This document shows, piece by piece, positions 53,739-63,532 of a DNA stretch of 64,000 bases. The stretch is from the NCBI GenBank assembly GCA_964592235.1, contig CAZQCF010000012.1:29573-93572 (forward strand), given 5' to 3'. Every line of letters starts with the position of its first letter. Positions within the stretch are counted from its first letter, which is position 1. The notes under the pieces are model-generated. The model was not told the DNA's origin, ran no database searches, and saw only the letters and a list, made by a program, of their open reading frames with translations. This DNA is from PLA3 sp964592235 (GTDB lineage Bacteria > Planctomycetota > Phycisphaerae > UBA1845 > UTPLA1). The position numbers and the translations under genes are program-made.

Positions 53739-55430
53739 ATGCGCTTGGCTTTGTTTGGCGTTCTGTGCCTTTCGGCGTTCTTGTTTTTCTCATCATCCGC
53801 AGTCGCGCAAGTTGACGAGCCGGTCATTGTCGACGGCGAACTGGTTTTTCCGCCCGATGCGGTCGTCCCGCGATACCTGACCGATACCGAGCGGCGCTGG
53901 CTTGATGAGAACCCTGGCGGCCCGGCTGTCCCGCGCGTCGCGACGGCCGCGCCGACCGGTCCCCTGCACTGTGTCGCCGAATATGAGCCGATGGACGGCA
54001 TTCTGCTCAACTGGCGGTCGTACACGACCATTATCGCCGAGATGGCGCGGCTGATCACGACGACTGGCAACGCGAACGCCTACATTGTCGTCGCCAATTC
54101 CGCGACGCAGTCGTCAGCCACGACCACGCTCTCGGGCAACGGCACGAACATGAGCCGAGTGAAGTTTTTGATCGCCGCGTCGGACACCGTTTGGATTCGC
54201 GACTACGGCCCGCGCTATGTGTACCAGGGCGATTGCCGCGCGATTGTCGACCACCGGTACAACCGGCCCCGGCCCAATGACGATGTGATCCCAACCGCCT
54301 TCGCCAATTACAAGAAGCACGGCTATTACGAGATGCAGACGCTGTACTCGCCGAATGAATTGATTCACGGCGGGGGGAACTTTCACTTGAGCGCCAACAC
54401 GCAGTCGTTCGCCACGAGACTGACCGTCAATGAGAACCCGTCGCTAACGGAGGCGCAGATCACGAACATCTGGAATACGTACCAGGGGTTGAATCACATG
54501 TTCTTCAACCCGTTCCCGACGACGGTCGACGCGACGCAGCACATCGACATGTGGATGCAGGTCTGCGGCGACCAGAAGGTCATGATCAGCGACTGGCCCA
54601 ACAACCCCGGCTCGACGCAGGATGTCATCTGCGACAACGCCGCGGTGACGATGACCGGAATGGGTTACACGGTCACGCGCATCCCCGCGTTCAGCGTGAG
54701 CGGCGTGCATTATACTTATACCAACGTCGTGATCTGCAACAACCTGATCCTCGTCCCCTCGTACACCAACGCCACCGTGCAGCCGTTCAACGCCGCCGCC
54801 GTCACGGCGTGGCAGACGGCCATGCCGGGCTACACCGTTTCAACGATCAACTGTCAGGCGATGATCACCGCCGCCGGCGTCATGCACTGCATCGCCATGC
54901 ACGTTCCACAACATCGGGGCGGCGCGAACCCGACCGTCTACCTCAAGACCCCGCGCACGGCCCAGACCCTGCCCGCGCCCGGCAACAGCGTCGCCATCAA
55001 CTGGATCACCGACGACGACAACGCCGTCTCGAACGTGGACATCCTTCTCTCGACGACCGGCGGCAACTCTTACGACACCGTTATTGCTTCGGCCATCGCC
55101 GACACCGGCTCGTACAACTGGGTCGTGCCGAATCTCTGCACCAGCACCGCACGCATCCGAGTCGTCGCGCGCGACGCCAATGGCAACACGGGTTTCGACA
55201 GCAGCATCGGAAACCTCGTCATCACTGGTTCGGTCGGCCCGGTCGGCGATCTCAACTGCGATTGCGCGCGCGATCTCGGCGACGTGTCGCCGTTTGTGCT
55301 CGCCCTGCTCGATTCGACGACCTACGCCGCGACGTACCCCGGATGCCCGATCAACAACGCCGACATCAACGGCGACGGCCAGCGCGACGGACGCGACATC
55401 GCGCGACTTGTCGACGGCTTGTTGCCCTGA
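53739..55430 (+). CDS. Secreted agmatine/peptidylarginine deiminase-family protein with dockerin-like C-terminus
   Basis: Start at 53739 (MRLALFGVLCLSAFLFFSSS), GGAG 6 bases upstream; a longer frame to 53625 is rejected because it displaces the signal peptide. The 563-residue protein has a PAD_porph-type guanidino-modifying domain (about 60-400): EYEPMDGILLNW, TVWIRDYGPRY, LIHGGGNFHLS and a catalytic Cys384 in AGVMHCIAMHVP. After it come an Ig-like beta domain (about 405-500) and two dockerin-like loops (GDLNCDCARDLGDVSPFV, ADINGDGQRDGRDIARLV). Deimination of agmatine or protein arginine is inferred; a secreted form recalls Porphyromonas PPAD. The calcium-loop tail suggests display with other secreted proteins. 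Confidence 0.9.
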   Translation: MRLALFGVLCLSAFLFFSSSAVAQVDEPVIVDGELVFPPDAVVPRYLTDTERRWLDENPGGPAVPRVATAAPTGPLHCVAEYEPMDGILLNWRSYTTIIAEMARLITTTGNANAYIVVANSATQSSATTTLSGNGTNMSRVKFLIAASDTVWIRDYGPRYVYQGDCRAIVDHRYNRPRPNDDVIPTAFANYKKHGYYEMQTLYSPNELIHGGGNFHLSANTQSFATRLTVNENPSLTEAQITNIWNTYQGLNHMFFNPFPTTVDATQHIDMWMQVCGDQKVMISDWPNNPGSTQDVICDNAAVTMTGMGYTVTRIPAFSVSGVHYTYTNVVICNNLILVPSYTNATVQPFNAAAVTAWQTAMPGYTVSTINCQAMITAAGVMHCIAMHVPQHRGGANPTVYLKTPRTAQTLPAPGNSVAINWITDDDNAVSNVDILLSTTGGNSYDTVIASAIADTGSYNWVVPNLCTSTARIRVVARDANGNTGFDSSIGNLVITGSVGPVGDLNCDCARDLGDVSPFVLALLDSTTYAATYPGCPINNADINGDGQRDGRDIARLVDGLLP

Positions 55431-55457
55431 AACACTCGAACAAGGAAGGAAGCAGCC

Positions 55458-56810
55458 ATGATGACCGACTCGATTAACGGACGCCTGCAACTGTTAACGT
55501 TCACGCTCGCGGTTGTTGCCGTGCCACTCGCGGGACCTTCGCACGCGCGCGCTCAATCCAGCACGCCCGCGCTTTTCGTTTCCAACAACGGGAACCTCGA
55601 AGGAAGCGTTTCCGCCTTTCGCGTTGACGCCAACGGCGAACTGGAATTCGTCAACAAAGTCATTACAGGTTCGCGCACCTCAACCAGCGACCCCTGCCCC
55701 GGTTGCAACGCCTATGAAATCTCGCTCACGCCCGACGGGCGACATCTCGTCACGATTCACCCGGCCGGCGACTTCGACGGCATCAGTTTCTTCCGCGTCA
55801 ATACCGACGCCAGCGTCACGTTGCTGCACCAGGTGACGCTCCCGGTCCTTCAGGACGGCCCGCTCGATGTCGTCTGGCTCGACAACGAGTACTTCGCCGC
55901 CGCCATCACCGGCACCAATCCAGATTCCGTCTGGGTCTGGCGATTTGATCCGAATGTGCCGTCGATGACCTTCGCATTCGCAGTCACGGCCGTGTCAAAC
56001 AGCCTCGGCTATCTCGCCGTGCATCCTTCGGGCGACTACCTCTACGCGAATGACTCATCGGCGAACCGCGTCGTCCGCGCCTGGACCATCGGCGCCGGCG
56101 GCTCGCTCACCGTCCTCGACGCCGAGTCGACCGGCGCCCCGTTTGCACTCGAACTCGCCGTCAGTCACGACGGCACAAAGCTCTATGGCGCCGGCGGCAT
56201 CAGCGACGGCGGCAACAAAGTCGTCGGCATGACCATCAACCCCGACGGCACGCTCACCGGCATGGCCGGCACGCCGTTCATCTCCCCCGGCGCGTCGCCC
56301 TCCAACGTCTTTCTCACCGGCGACGATTCCGTGCTGATCGTCGGACACGGCACGGATGCCACCGTTCGCACGTTGCTTGTCAATCCCGTCACCGGCGCGC
56401 TGACGGCTTCGCCCTTCATGTTTGACGTCGGCCTTCAGGGCACGCTCGGCGATGTGCGTACCATGGGCGACTTCATGTTCGTCACCGACAATTCGACCGC
56501 GACCGACGGCATCCAGGGCGTCTATTCTTTCAAGATCGCCCCCGACGGCTCGCTCAATATGAACGGCCCCGGCGCGTACACCACCAACGGCATCGCGCCG
56601 CGCTCGCTGGCCACCTGGGTGCCGGAGCCTTCGCTGGGCGATATGAACTGCGATCTGACGGTCGATCTCGACGACGTTGAGCCGTTTGTCGAAGCGCTGC
56701 TCGATCCCGTCGGGTTCGGCGGCTGCGATGTCAACCTGGCCGACGTGAATCAGGACACCTTCATTGACGGCCTGGACGCCGGGCCGTTCATTGACCTGCT
56801 CGTGCCCTGA
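55458..56810 (+). CDS. Secreted lactonase-like beta-propeller protein with dockerin-like C-terminus
   Basis: A 450-residue protein. Signal peptide MMTDSINGRLQLLTFTLAVV...ARA. A seven-bladed propeller of the 6-phosphogluconolactonase/YncE type follows (ALFVSNNGNLEGSVSAFRVDANGELEF, TPDGRHLVTIHPAGDFDG, HPSGDYLYANDSSANRVVRAW and so on). Two dockerin-like units end it (GDMNCDLTVDLDDVEPFV, VNQDTFIDGLDAGPFI). Catalytic residues of lactonases cannot be assigned, so an enzymatic role is uncertain. It lies 27 bases after the deiminase-like gene, which points to one operon of exported proteins. Confidence 0.86.
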   Translation: MMTDSINGRLQLLTFTLAVVAVPLAGPSHARAQSSTPALFVSNNGNLEGSVSAFRVDANGELEFVNKVITGSRTSTSDPCPGCNAYEISLTPDGRHLVTIHPAGDFDGISFFRVNTDASVTLLHQVTLPVLQDGPLDVVWLDNEYFAAAITGTNPDSVWVWRFDPNVPSMTFAFAVTAVSNSLGYLAVHPSGDYLYANDSSANRVVRAWTIGAGGSLTVLDAESTGAPFALELAVSHDGTKLYGAGGISDGGNKVVGMTINPDGTLTGMAGTPFISPGASPSNVFLTGDDSVLIVGHGTDATVRTLLVNPVTGALTASPFMFDVGLQGTLGDVRTMGDFMFVTDNSTATDGIQGVYSFKIAPDGSLNMNGPGAYTTNGIAPRSLATWVPEPSLGDMNCDLTVDLDDVEPFVEALLDPVGFGGCDVNLADVNQDTFIDGLDAGPFIDLLVP

Positions 56811-56918
56811 TCCCACGCGCCGGCACCCGGACCGACCCCCTTGTGCCGATATACTGCAATGCGAGCCACGCATCGCGCGACCGGACCCGTCGCGCGCAGA
56901 CCGAGGAGCCTTTTTCCC

Positions 56919-59900
56919 ATGTTCGCCGCTTTCCCGCTTGTCTTCTCGCTTTTTCTCTCAACCAGCACAGACGCCCCCGCCGCGACGACCAAGCGTGCAG
57001 CGACCCAGCCCGCCGAAAAGGCCGAGCTGACCGCTGATACCGCTGCCGGGCTGAAGTTCCGCTGCGTCGGTCCCGCGCTCTCGTCCGGGCGCGTCGGGGA
57101 CTTCGCCGTGCATCCCGACAATCGCTCGACCTACTACGTCGCCGTCGCATCCGGCGGCGTCTGGAAGACGACCAACAGCGGCACGACGTGGAAGTCGGTC
57201 TTCGATGGTGAAGGTTCGTATTCCATCGGTTGCATCACGCTCGATCCGTCCAACCCCAACGTCGTCTGGGTCGGCACGGGAGAAAACAACAGCCAGCGCA
57301 GCGTTTCCTTCGGCGACGGCGTCTATCGCTCGCGCGACGGCGGGCAAAGCTGGCAGAACATGGGCCTGAAAGAATCCGAGCACATCGGCCGCATCGTCGT
57401 CCACCCGAAGGACTCGAACACGGTCTGGGTCGCGGCACAGGGGCCGCTTTGGAGCGCCGGCGGTGATCGCGGCGTGTTCAAGACGACCGACGGCGGCGCG
57501 TCGTGGCAGCGCGTGTTGTTCGCGAACGCCGAGGCCGGCGCGGTCGACCTGTGCCTCGCGCCCGGCGACCCGGACACGCTGTACGCGACGACGTGGNNNN
57601 NNNNNNCCGACGGCGGCGCGACCTGGAAGCGCGTGCTCTTCATCAGCCACGACACCGGCGCGAACGAAGTTCATATCGACCCGCGTGATCCCAACACGCT
57701 CTACGCCACGGCCTACCAGCGCCGACGACACGTCTGGACGCTTGTCGACGGCGGGCCCGAATCGGCCATCTACAAGTCCACCGACGGCGGCGAAACGTGG
57801 CGCAAGATCAACAAGGGCCTGCCCGACGTCGACCTGGGCCGCATCGGCCTCGCCATCTCACCCGCCAATCCGGACATCGTCTACGCGATCGTGGAGGCCG
57901 CCGAGGACAAGAGCGGCGTTTTCCGATCCACCGACCGCGGCGAGACGTGGGAGAAACGCAGCGATTACATCGCGACGTCGCCCATGTACTACAACGAGAT
58001 CGTCGCTGATCCAAAGAACGCCGACGTCGTCTATTCGCTCGACACGTTCATGCACCGTACCGAGGATGGCGGCAAGTCGTTTAAGCGCGTGCCCAACACC
58101 GACCGCCACGTCGATGACCACGCCCTGTGGATCGACCCGAACGACACCAACTACCTGCTCGTCGGCTGCGACGGCGGCGTCTACGAGAGCTTCGACCGCG
58201 GCGACACCTGGCATTACAAGCACAACCTGCCCGTCACGCAGTTTTATCGCGTCGCCGTCGATAACTCGACGCCTTTCTATTACATTTACGGCGGCACGCA
58301 GGACAACAACACCATGGGCGGCCCCTCGCGCACCTTCGAGCGCGCCGGCATCACCAACGACCACTGGTTCGTCACGGTCGGCGGCGACGGCTTCGTCACC
58401 CGCGTTGACACCGAGGACCCCAACATCGTCTACAGCCTCTGGCAATACGGCGGACTTGTGCGCCACGACCGCAAGAGCGGCCAGACCATCGACATCCGCC
58501 CGCGCGAAGCCCCCGGCCAGCCGCCGCTGCGCTTCAACTGGGACTCGCCGCTGATCATCAGCGCGTTCGATCACAAGCGGCTGTACTTCGCGGCGAACAT
58601 CCTGTTCCGCTCCGATGACCAGGGCAACGCGTGGAAGGCGATCAGCCCCGACCTGACACGGCAGATCGACCGTAACAAGCTAAAGGTCATGGGCCGAATC
58701 CAGTCCGCCGACGCCGTCGCCAAGCACGCTTCGACCTCCTTCTATGGCAACATCGTTTCGCTCTGCGAATCACCGAAAGATGAGAAGATGCTTTACGTCG
58801 GCACCGACGACGGCCTCGTGCAGGTCACGCAGGACGGCGGCGACACCTGGCAGAAAATCGAGCGCTTCCCCGGCGTGCCGGAGATGTCTTACGTGAGCTG
58901 CCTGGTCGCATCGATGCACGAAACCAGCACGGTGTACGCCGCGTTCGACAATCACAAGAACGGCGATTTCAAGCCGTACCTGCTGCGCAGCCCGGATCGC
59001 GGCAAGAACTGGGTCAACGTCGCGGGCGACTTGCCCGAGCGCAACATCGTCTACAGCGTCGCCGAGGATCACGAGAACCCGCAGATGCTCTTCGCCGGGA
59101 CCGAGTTCGGCGTGTATGTGACACTCGACGGCGGCACGAAGTGGCTCAAGCTCAAGGGCGACCTGCCCACCATCGCCATTCGCGACATCGCCGTGCAGCG
59201 CCGCGAGAACGACCTCGCCCTCGCCAGCTTCGGTCGCGGCCTCTTCATCCTCGACGACTACTCACCGCTGCGAAGCTGCACGCCCGAGACCCTCGGCAAG
59301 GACGCGCACATCTTCCCCGTCAAACCCGCATTGCGTTACATCCCTTCCAGTCGGCTCGGCGGGTTGAAGGGCCGCGGCTGGATGGGCGCGTCGTACTTCG
59401 CTGCACCCAATCCGCCCTTCGGCGCGGTCTTCACGTACTACCTCAAGGAGAAGATCACGTCGCGCAAGGAGAAGCGCAAGGAAGCCGAGAAGAAGGCCCT
59501 CAAGGACGGCAAGGACGTTCCCCTGCCGACGATCGACGACCTCCACGCCGAGGATCAGGAGAAAGAGCCGCAGGTCTTCATGGTCATTCAGGACAGCGCC
59601 GGCAAAACCCTCCGCCGCATCCCCTGCAAGCGTGAAAAGGGCATCCAGCGCGCCGCCTGGGACCTGCGCTACCCCTCGGCACGACCGGTCAGTCTCTCGG
59701 GCGGCCCCGACCTCGACCCGTGGGATGTCATCCCCGCCGGGCCGCTCGCCCTGCCCGGGCAATACACCGCGACGCTCGTGAAGGAAGTGGACGGCGCGGT
59801 CTCGACGCTGGCCGGACCGCAGTCGTTCACCGTCGTCGCGCTGGACAACGCGACATTCGTCGATCCGAATCAGCCCGAGCTGATCGCCTTTAAGCGGAAG

Positions 59901-60347
59901 TTCTCCCGCCTGCAGCGCGCCGTGCAGGGCGCCTCCCGCGCTGCCTCCGAGGCCGACACGCGCCTTCAACACCTCCGCAAGGCGGTCGCCGAAACGCCCG
60001 ACGCCGACCAGGCCTTGCTCGCCGATCTCCGCGCGATGGACCAGCGGCTGAAAGGACTCGTGACGAAACTCCGCGGCGATTCCACGCTCGGCCGGCGAAA
60101 TGAGCCGACGCCAACGTCGATCAGCGAGCGCGTTGAGGACGCCGTGAACAGCCTCTGGTACGCCACCAGCCCGCCGACGCAGACGCAGCGCGACGCCTAC
60201 CGCTTCGCCGGCGAGGAGTTCACCCCGCTGCTGGCCGACCTGACCAAGCTCATCGAGACCGACCTCCCCGCGCTGGAGGCAAAGCTCGAAGCCGCCGGTG
60301 CCCCGTGGACCCCGGGCCGTGTACCGAAGTGGGAGATGGAGGAATAA
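56919..60347 (+). CDS. Secreted sortilin/BNR-repeat multi-propeller protein (contains an assembly gap)
   Basis: Start at 56919 (MFAAFPLVFSLFLS) with GAGGAG 10 bases before it. About 1140 residues including the gap. Tandem BNR/VPS10-type blades (GVWKTTNSGTTWKSVF, GVFKTTDGGASWQRVL, AIYKSTDGGETWRKIN, GVFRSTDRGETWEKRS) form one or two large propellers from about 45 to 770. The remaining C-terminal part has helices (about 960-1050) and a late Pro/Leu-rich region, the usual ending of this 'glycosyl hydrolase' sortilin family. Several members are annotated as xyloglucanase-like, but the catalytic pair is not evident. Ten N at 57597-57606 interrupt codons 227-230, and the sequences on either side are near copies of the same blade, so the true protein may differ there. 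Confidence 0.85.
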   Translation: MFAAFPLVFSLFLSTSTDAPAATTKRAATQPAEKAELTADTAAGLKFRCVGPALSSGRVGDFAVHPDNRSTYYVAVASGGVWKTTNSGTTWKSVFDGEGSYSIGCITLDPSNPNVVWVGTGENNSQRSVSFGDGVYRSRDGGQSWQNMGLKESEHIGRIVVHPKDSNTVWVAAQGPLWSAGGDRGVFKTTDGGASWQRVLFANAEAGAVDLCLAPGDPDTLYATTWXXXXDGGATWKRVLFISHDTGANEVHIDPRDPNTLYATAYQRRRHVWTLVDGGPESAIYKSTDGGETWRKINKGLPDVDLGRIGLAISPANPDIVYAIVEAAEDKSGVFRSTDRGETWEKRSDYIATSPMYYNEIVADPKNADVVYSLDTFMHRTEDGGKSFKRVPNTDRHVDDHALWIDPNDTNYLLVGCDGGVYESFDRGDTWHYKHNLPVTQFYRVAVDNSTPFYYIYGGTQDNNTMGGPSRTFERAGITNDHWFVTVGGDGFVTRVDTEDPNIVYSLWQYGGLVRHDRKSGQTIDIRPREAPGQPPLRFNWDSPLIISAFDHKRLYFAANILFRSDDQGNAWKAISPDLTRQIDRNKLKVMGRIQSADAVAKHASTSFYGNIVSLCESPKDEKMLYVGTDDGLVQVTQDGGDTWQKIERFPGVPEMSYVSCLVASMHETSTVYAAFDNHKNGDFKPYLLRSPDRGKNWVNVAGDLPERNIVYSVAEDHENPQMLFAGTEFGVYVTLDGGTKWLKLKGDLPTIAIRDIAVQRRENDLALASFGRGLFILDDYSPLRSCTPETLGKDAHIFPVKPALRYIPSSRLGGLKGRGWMGASYFAAPNPPFGAVFTYYLKEKITSRKEKRKEAEKKALKDGKDVPLPTIDDLHAEDQEKEPQVFMVIQDSAGKTLRRIPCKREKGIQRAAWDLRYPSARPVSLSGGPDLDPWDVIPAGPLALPGQYTATLVKEVDGAVSTLAGPQSFTVVALDNATFVDPNQPELIAFKRKFSRLQRAVQGASRAASEADTRLQHLRKAVAETPDADQALLADLRAMDQRLKGLVTKLRGDSTLGRRNEPTPTSISERVEDAVNSLWYATSPPTQTQRDAYRFAGEEFTPLLADLTKLIETDLPALEAKLEAAGAPWTPGRVPKWEMEE
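57597..57606. other. Assembly gap (10 N)
   Basis: A run of ten N inside the sortilin/BNR gene. The reading frame is open across it in the given length, but the gap size is a placeholder and flanking blades are near duplicates, so a misjoin or variable repeat number cannot be excluded. Confidence 0.98.
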
Positions 60348-60378
60348 GGCGCGATGGAGGAGTGAGAGTCGCTGGTAA

Positions 60379-63153
60379 CTAGTCCCGCGAGCGGCCGCGC
60401 GATCGCTTTCGCGGTGCGGCATTGAGCGGCGCGGTCAGTTGCTCGTACAAGGCGAAGAGGAACTCTAGCCGCTGCCGCTCCGACGTGAACGGCTGCGCGC
60501 GGTAGCAGCGATCCACGGCCCGGTCGAGGGCGTCGTGGGCGCGGCGGAGTTCGGCGGGCATGGCGTTGGGGTCGTAAAGATCAGCGAGGGTCGCATCGGG
60601 GAACCGGGCGCGAGCATCCAGCACCCCTTGCGCGGCCTGCTCGACTCTCTGCTTTTGGGCATCCGTGGGGTTCTGCGGCCAGGGGTAGTTGTTGTAGACG
60701 AGCTTGGCGGAATAGCGGTAGTCCGACTTGAGGCGACCGCAGACTTGGCGGACCCAGGCCATGTGCATGGCAGAGGTCAGAATTCCGAAATGGAACAAAG
60801 ATGCATCGGTGATTATCAGACAGCTATCCCCCGCCATTTCAATCGGGTCAACGTATCCGATCGGAATGTACGCACGTCGTTCGGACGTGTGCCGGGGAAT
60901 CAGCAAGTACCGATTGGCTGGATCATTTTCAACATGCCACCTCGTTGGCGTTGCGGCCAATGCGCGAGTCGGGGCGCTCCGACTTGCGAGTCGAAATCTT
61001 TTTACGGCCTCGACTCTTTCAAGCACTCGGGGCATGTTGCGCAATTGTTGAGGAGGGCAGTCTCGAAGCCAGAGGCACCAGCGCGGGCGGTTATAGAGGA
61101 AGTCGTCAGCACCCCAGAATTTGCGAATAAATCCGTTGGCGCGACGCTCGCTTTGAATAAAAGCGTCGCGTTCTTCACTCGTAAATAGGTAGTTTCCATC
61201 GTCGATTGGTTTACTGCCGATGCCAATCTCTGGCGATGGACAGAGTGTACGAGAGCGATTCTGGATTGCTACCCGGCTCCCTTCAACCAAATACGGTCCG
61301 ATGTTCCCTACGTCTGCAATCGTCGGCGTTTCCGGGTCGGTCTCATAGTCGAAAAGACGTTTGTTTGGCCGATCTTCAAGGCCCCAGCCCACGATGACAA
61401 CATGGACATGCGCGCTACCGCGTGCTTCGCTCATCCAAGAAAACGTGCGATGCGCGAAGTGGATAATCACACCCGATTGAAACAACGCATTCCACAAGAC
61501 TCCAACCTGTTCGCCCTGACAGATGGAGTTGGTAGAGACGAATGCAATACGAATTGACGGATTGCCTCGAGCGAATTCAAGCGCGACGAAGTACCAGCCA
61601 GCAACGTAGTCAAGCACACCCACATTCTGGACTCCGCTAATGGCATGCTGGACGTCCGATCGCTGTTCCCCCGTTAGGTGCTTTGCCCCCACAAACGGCG
61701 GATTGCCGAACACATAGGTGCACTCCTCCGCCGGAAGCACCTCGTTCCAGTCGATGCGCAGGGCGTTGGCCTGCACGATGTGCGGCGAGCGGGTGAGCGG
61801 CGTCGTCGCCTTGACCTGGCCGAAACGCTCGAACAACTCCGCGTTCATCTGGTGGTCCATGAGCCACATGGCCACCTCGGCGATGCGGACGGGCCACTCC
61901 TCGATCTCGATGCCGTGGAACTGGCCCACATGGAGGCGGGCGCTGGCCCGGATGTCGGCCTCGGCGGGATTGTCGCCATATCGCGCCTGGATGATGTCCA
62001 GCTCCAGCCGGCGCAGCTCGCGATAGGCGATGACCAGAAAGTTGCCGCAGCCGCAGGCGGGATCGAGGAAGCGCATCTCGCCCAGTTCGCGGTGCAGGGT
62101 TTCGAGCCGGCGGCGGTCGCGCCGGGCCGCCTCGAATCGCTCGCGCAGCTCGTCGAGAAAGAGCGAGCGAATGAGTTTGAGGATGTCCCGCTCGGAAGTG
62201 TAATGTGCGCCGATCTGCCGCCGCTCGGGCTTTTCCATGATGTTCTGGAAGAGTGATCCGAAGATCGCGGGGCTGATTTTCTCCCACTTGAAGTTGCAGC
62301 AGTGCAGCAGCGCCGTGCGCATCGGTCGGTTGAAATCGGCGAAGTTCAGCCGCTCGGCGAAGAGTTCGCCGTTGACGTAGGGCAAGGCGGCGAGGTCTTC
62401 GTCCAGATTGCGCTGGCGGCTCTCGGCAGGTGTGTTGAGCACTTCGAACAGGCGACTTAGCTGCGCGCCGGTATCGCCGCCGTCGTCCCGGGTGCGATGC
62501 CTGACGAAGTTCGTAAACGCGGCCGGCTCGAAGATGCCGGTGTCCTCGGCGAAAAGGCAGAAGAGAATTCGCACCATGAACCGCTGCAAGTCGTGACCGG
62601 TGTATCCGCCATCCTCGAGCCGGTCGTGCAGGTTGGCGAGGCGCTCCGTGGCCTCGAGATTGGCGGGGTCTTCTGCGTCAATCCGGCGGGTCTCATAGCC
62701 CGCGATGAAGGCGAAGTGGCGGATGTTCTGCGGAAACTCGTTGAGCGCGAATTCGAGGGTGGCGGGCTGCCCCTCATCCGGCTCCAGATCGTGCAGGGCG
62801 ATGCGGGCGAAATCAGAGACGATGACGTAGCGCGGGCACTCGTCTCCGCGCCCCTCGGACTGCAAACTCTGGATGTAGCCCATCGCCTGCGTCTGCGCAC
62901 GCGAAAGGTCGCGACCCAGTGACTTGTGCTCGGCGATGAGCCGGCCGGGCCAGAAGAGATCAATGAAGTCGTACGCCCCGCCGAGATTTCGCACCGGCTC
63001 TTCGAATGCGGCGACCGTGCGGCGGCGAATGCCGAAGACGTTGAAGAACTCATTCCAGAAGGTCTGCGCCTCGGAGCGCTCGCGCGAGACGCCGGACCAT
63101 TCCCGAGCGAAGGTAATCGCCCGATTCCTAATCTCGTTCCACGATAGCGGCAA
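60379..63153 (-). CDS. Single-chain restriction-modification enzyme, MmeI-like (type IIL)
   Basis: A 924-residue protein starting at TTG with GGAG 7 bases upstream. Length and order match MmeI: an N-terminal nuclease with Asp65-x9-Glu75-x-Lys77 (DLFWPGRLIAEHK), a helical connector (about 150-330), an N6-adenine methyltransferase with SAM motif I DPACGCGNFL (364-373) and catalytic NPPF (484-487), then a target-recognition domain (about 610-800) and a helical tail. Such enzymes both cut DNA at a distance and methylate one strand for protection. A solitary copy beside tRNA-Ser is typical of a defence gene arriving by transfer. The recognition site cannot be read from the sequence. It converges on the sortilin-like gene. 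Confidence 0.9.
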   Translation of the reverse strand: MPLSWNEIRNRAITFAREWSGVSRERSEAQTFWNEFFNVFGIRRRTVAAFEEPVRNLGGAYDFIDLFWPGRLIAEHKSLGRDLSRAQTQAMGYIQSLQSEGRGDECPRYVIVSDFARIALHDLEPDEGQPATLEFALNEFPQNIRHFAFIAGYETRRIDAEDPANLEATERLANLHDRLEDGGYTGHDLQRFMVRILFCLFAEDTGIFEPAAFTNFVRHRTRDDGGDTGAQLSRLFEVLNTPAESRQRNLDEDLAALPYVNGELFAERLNFADFNRPMRTALLHCCNFKWEKISPAIFGSLFQNIMEKPERRQIGAHYTSERDILKLIRSLFLDELRERFEAARRDRRRLETLHRELGEMRFLDPACGCGNFLVIAYRELRRLELDIIQARYGDNPAEADIRASARLHVGQFHGIEIEEWPVRIAEVAMWLMDHQMNAELFERFGQVKATTPLTRSPHIVQANALRIDWNEVLPAEECTYVFGNPPFVGAKHLTGEQRSDVQHAISGVQNVGVLDYVAGWYFVALEFARGNPSIRIAFVSTNSICQGEQVGVLWNALFQSGVIIHFAHRTFSWMSEARGSAHVHVVIVGWGLEDRPNKRLFDYETDPETPTIADVGNIGPYLVEGSRVAIQNRSRTLCPSPEIGIGSKPIDDGNYLFTSEERDAFIQSERRANGFIRKFWGADDFLYNRPRWCLWLRDCPPQQLRNMPRVLERVEAVKRFRLASRSAPTRALAATPTRWHVENDPANRYLLIPRHTSERRAYIPIGYVDPIEMAGDSCLIITDASLFHFGILTSAMHMAWVRQVCGRLKSDYRYSAKLVYNNYPWPQNPTDAQKQRVEQAAQGVLDARARFPDATLADLYDPNAMPAELRRAHDALDRAVDRCYRAQPFTSERQRLEFLFALYEQLTAPLNAAPRKRSRGRSRD

Positions 63154-63189
63154 GGATCATCTCCGCTCGGCAGGTGCGACACTGGACCC

Positions 63190-63210
63190 TTGACCCCGGG
63201 CCCAGGTCAA
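63190..63210. repeat. 21-bp near-perfect palindrome upstream of the restriction-modification gene
   Basis: TTGACC-CC-GGGCCC-A-GGTCAA: outer 6-bp arms around a GGGCCC centre, between the tRNA-Ser 3' end and the TTG start. It could be an operator for the R-M gene or the foot of the tRNA transcript's terminator. Confidence 0.45.
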
Positions 63211-63242
63211 AGCGAGAAAATGCGGCCCGATTGCTCTGAAAT

Positions 63243-63331
63243 CGGAGAGGGGGGGATTCGAACCCCCGGTACGGTTTGACCCGTACACATGCTTTCCAAG
63301 CATGCACCTTCAGCCACTCGGACACCTCTCC
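63243..63331 (-). tRNA. tRNA-Ser (anticodon GGA)
   Basis: On the minus strand an 89-nt class II tRNA: acceptor GGAGAGG/CCTCTCC, anticodon stem CATGC/GCATG with loop TTGGAAA (anticodon GGA at 63295-63297, reading UCC/UCU), a long variable arm (TACGG/CCGTA) characteristic of serine, T-arm GGGGG-TTCGAAT-CCCCC and G discriminator. The CCA end is not encoded. Its 3' end faces the R-M gene. Confidence 0.97.
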
Positions 63332-63532
63332 AGGTGGTTGCTGCCGCCCTATTGTCCGGTGCGGCCGGGGGGCGTCAAGCTGCGGCGCGGCCACGCACCC
63401 GCGCGGCTTGCCGTTTGGCGGGGTCGCGGCGAATCTCGTACAATCCCGCCCTGTGAACGCGCGACCGATACGAAATCGCGCGAGCGCATCTCACGCGGCG
63501 ACACCCTCGACCCGCGGGCAATCGGAGGCGAC

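Noticed and set aside
63243..63331. Integration (att) repeats for a mobile element at tRNA-Ser
   Set aside because: I looked for a second copy of the tRNA 3' end near 60350 and elsewhere in the window and saw none; no integrase or transposase gene is present.
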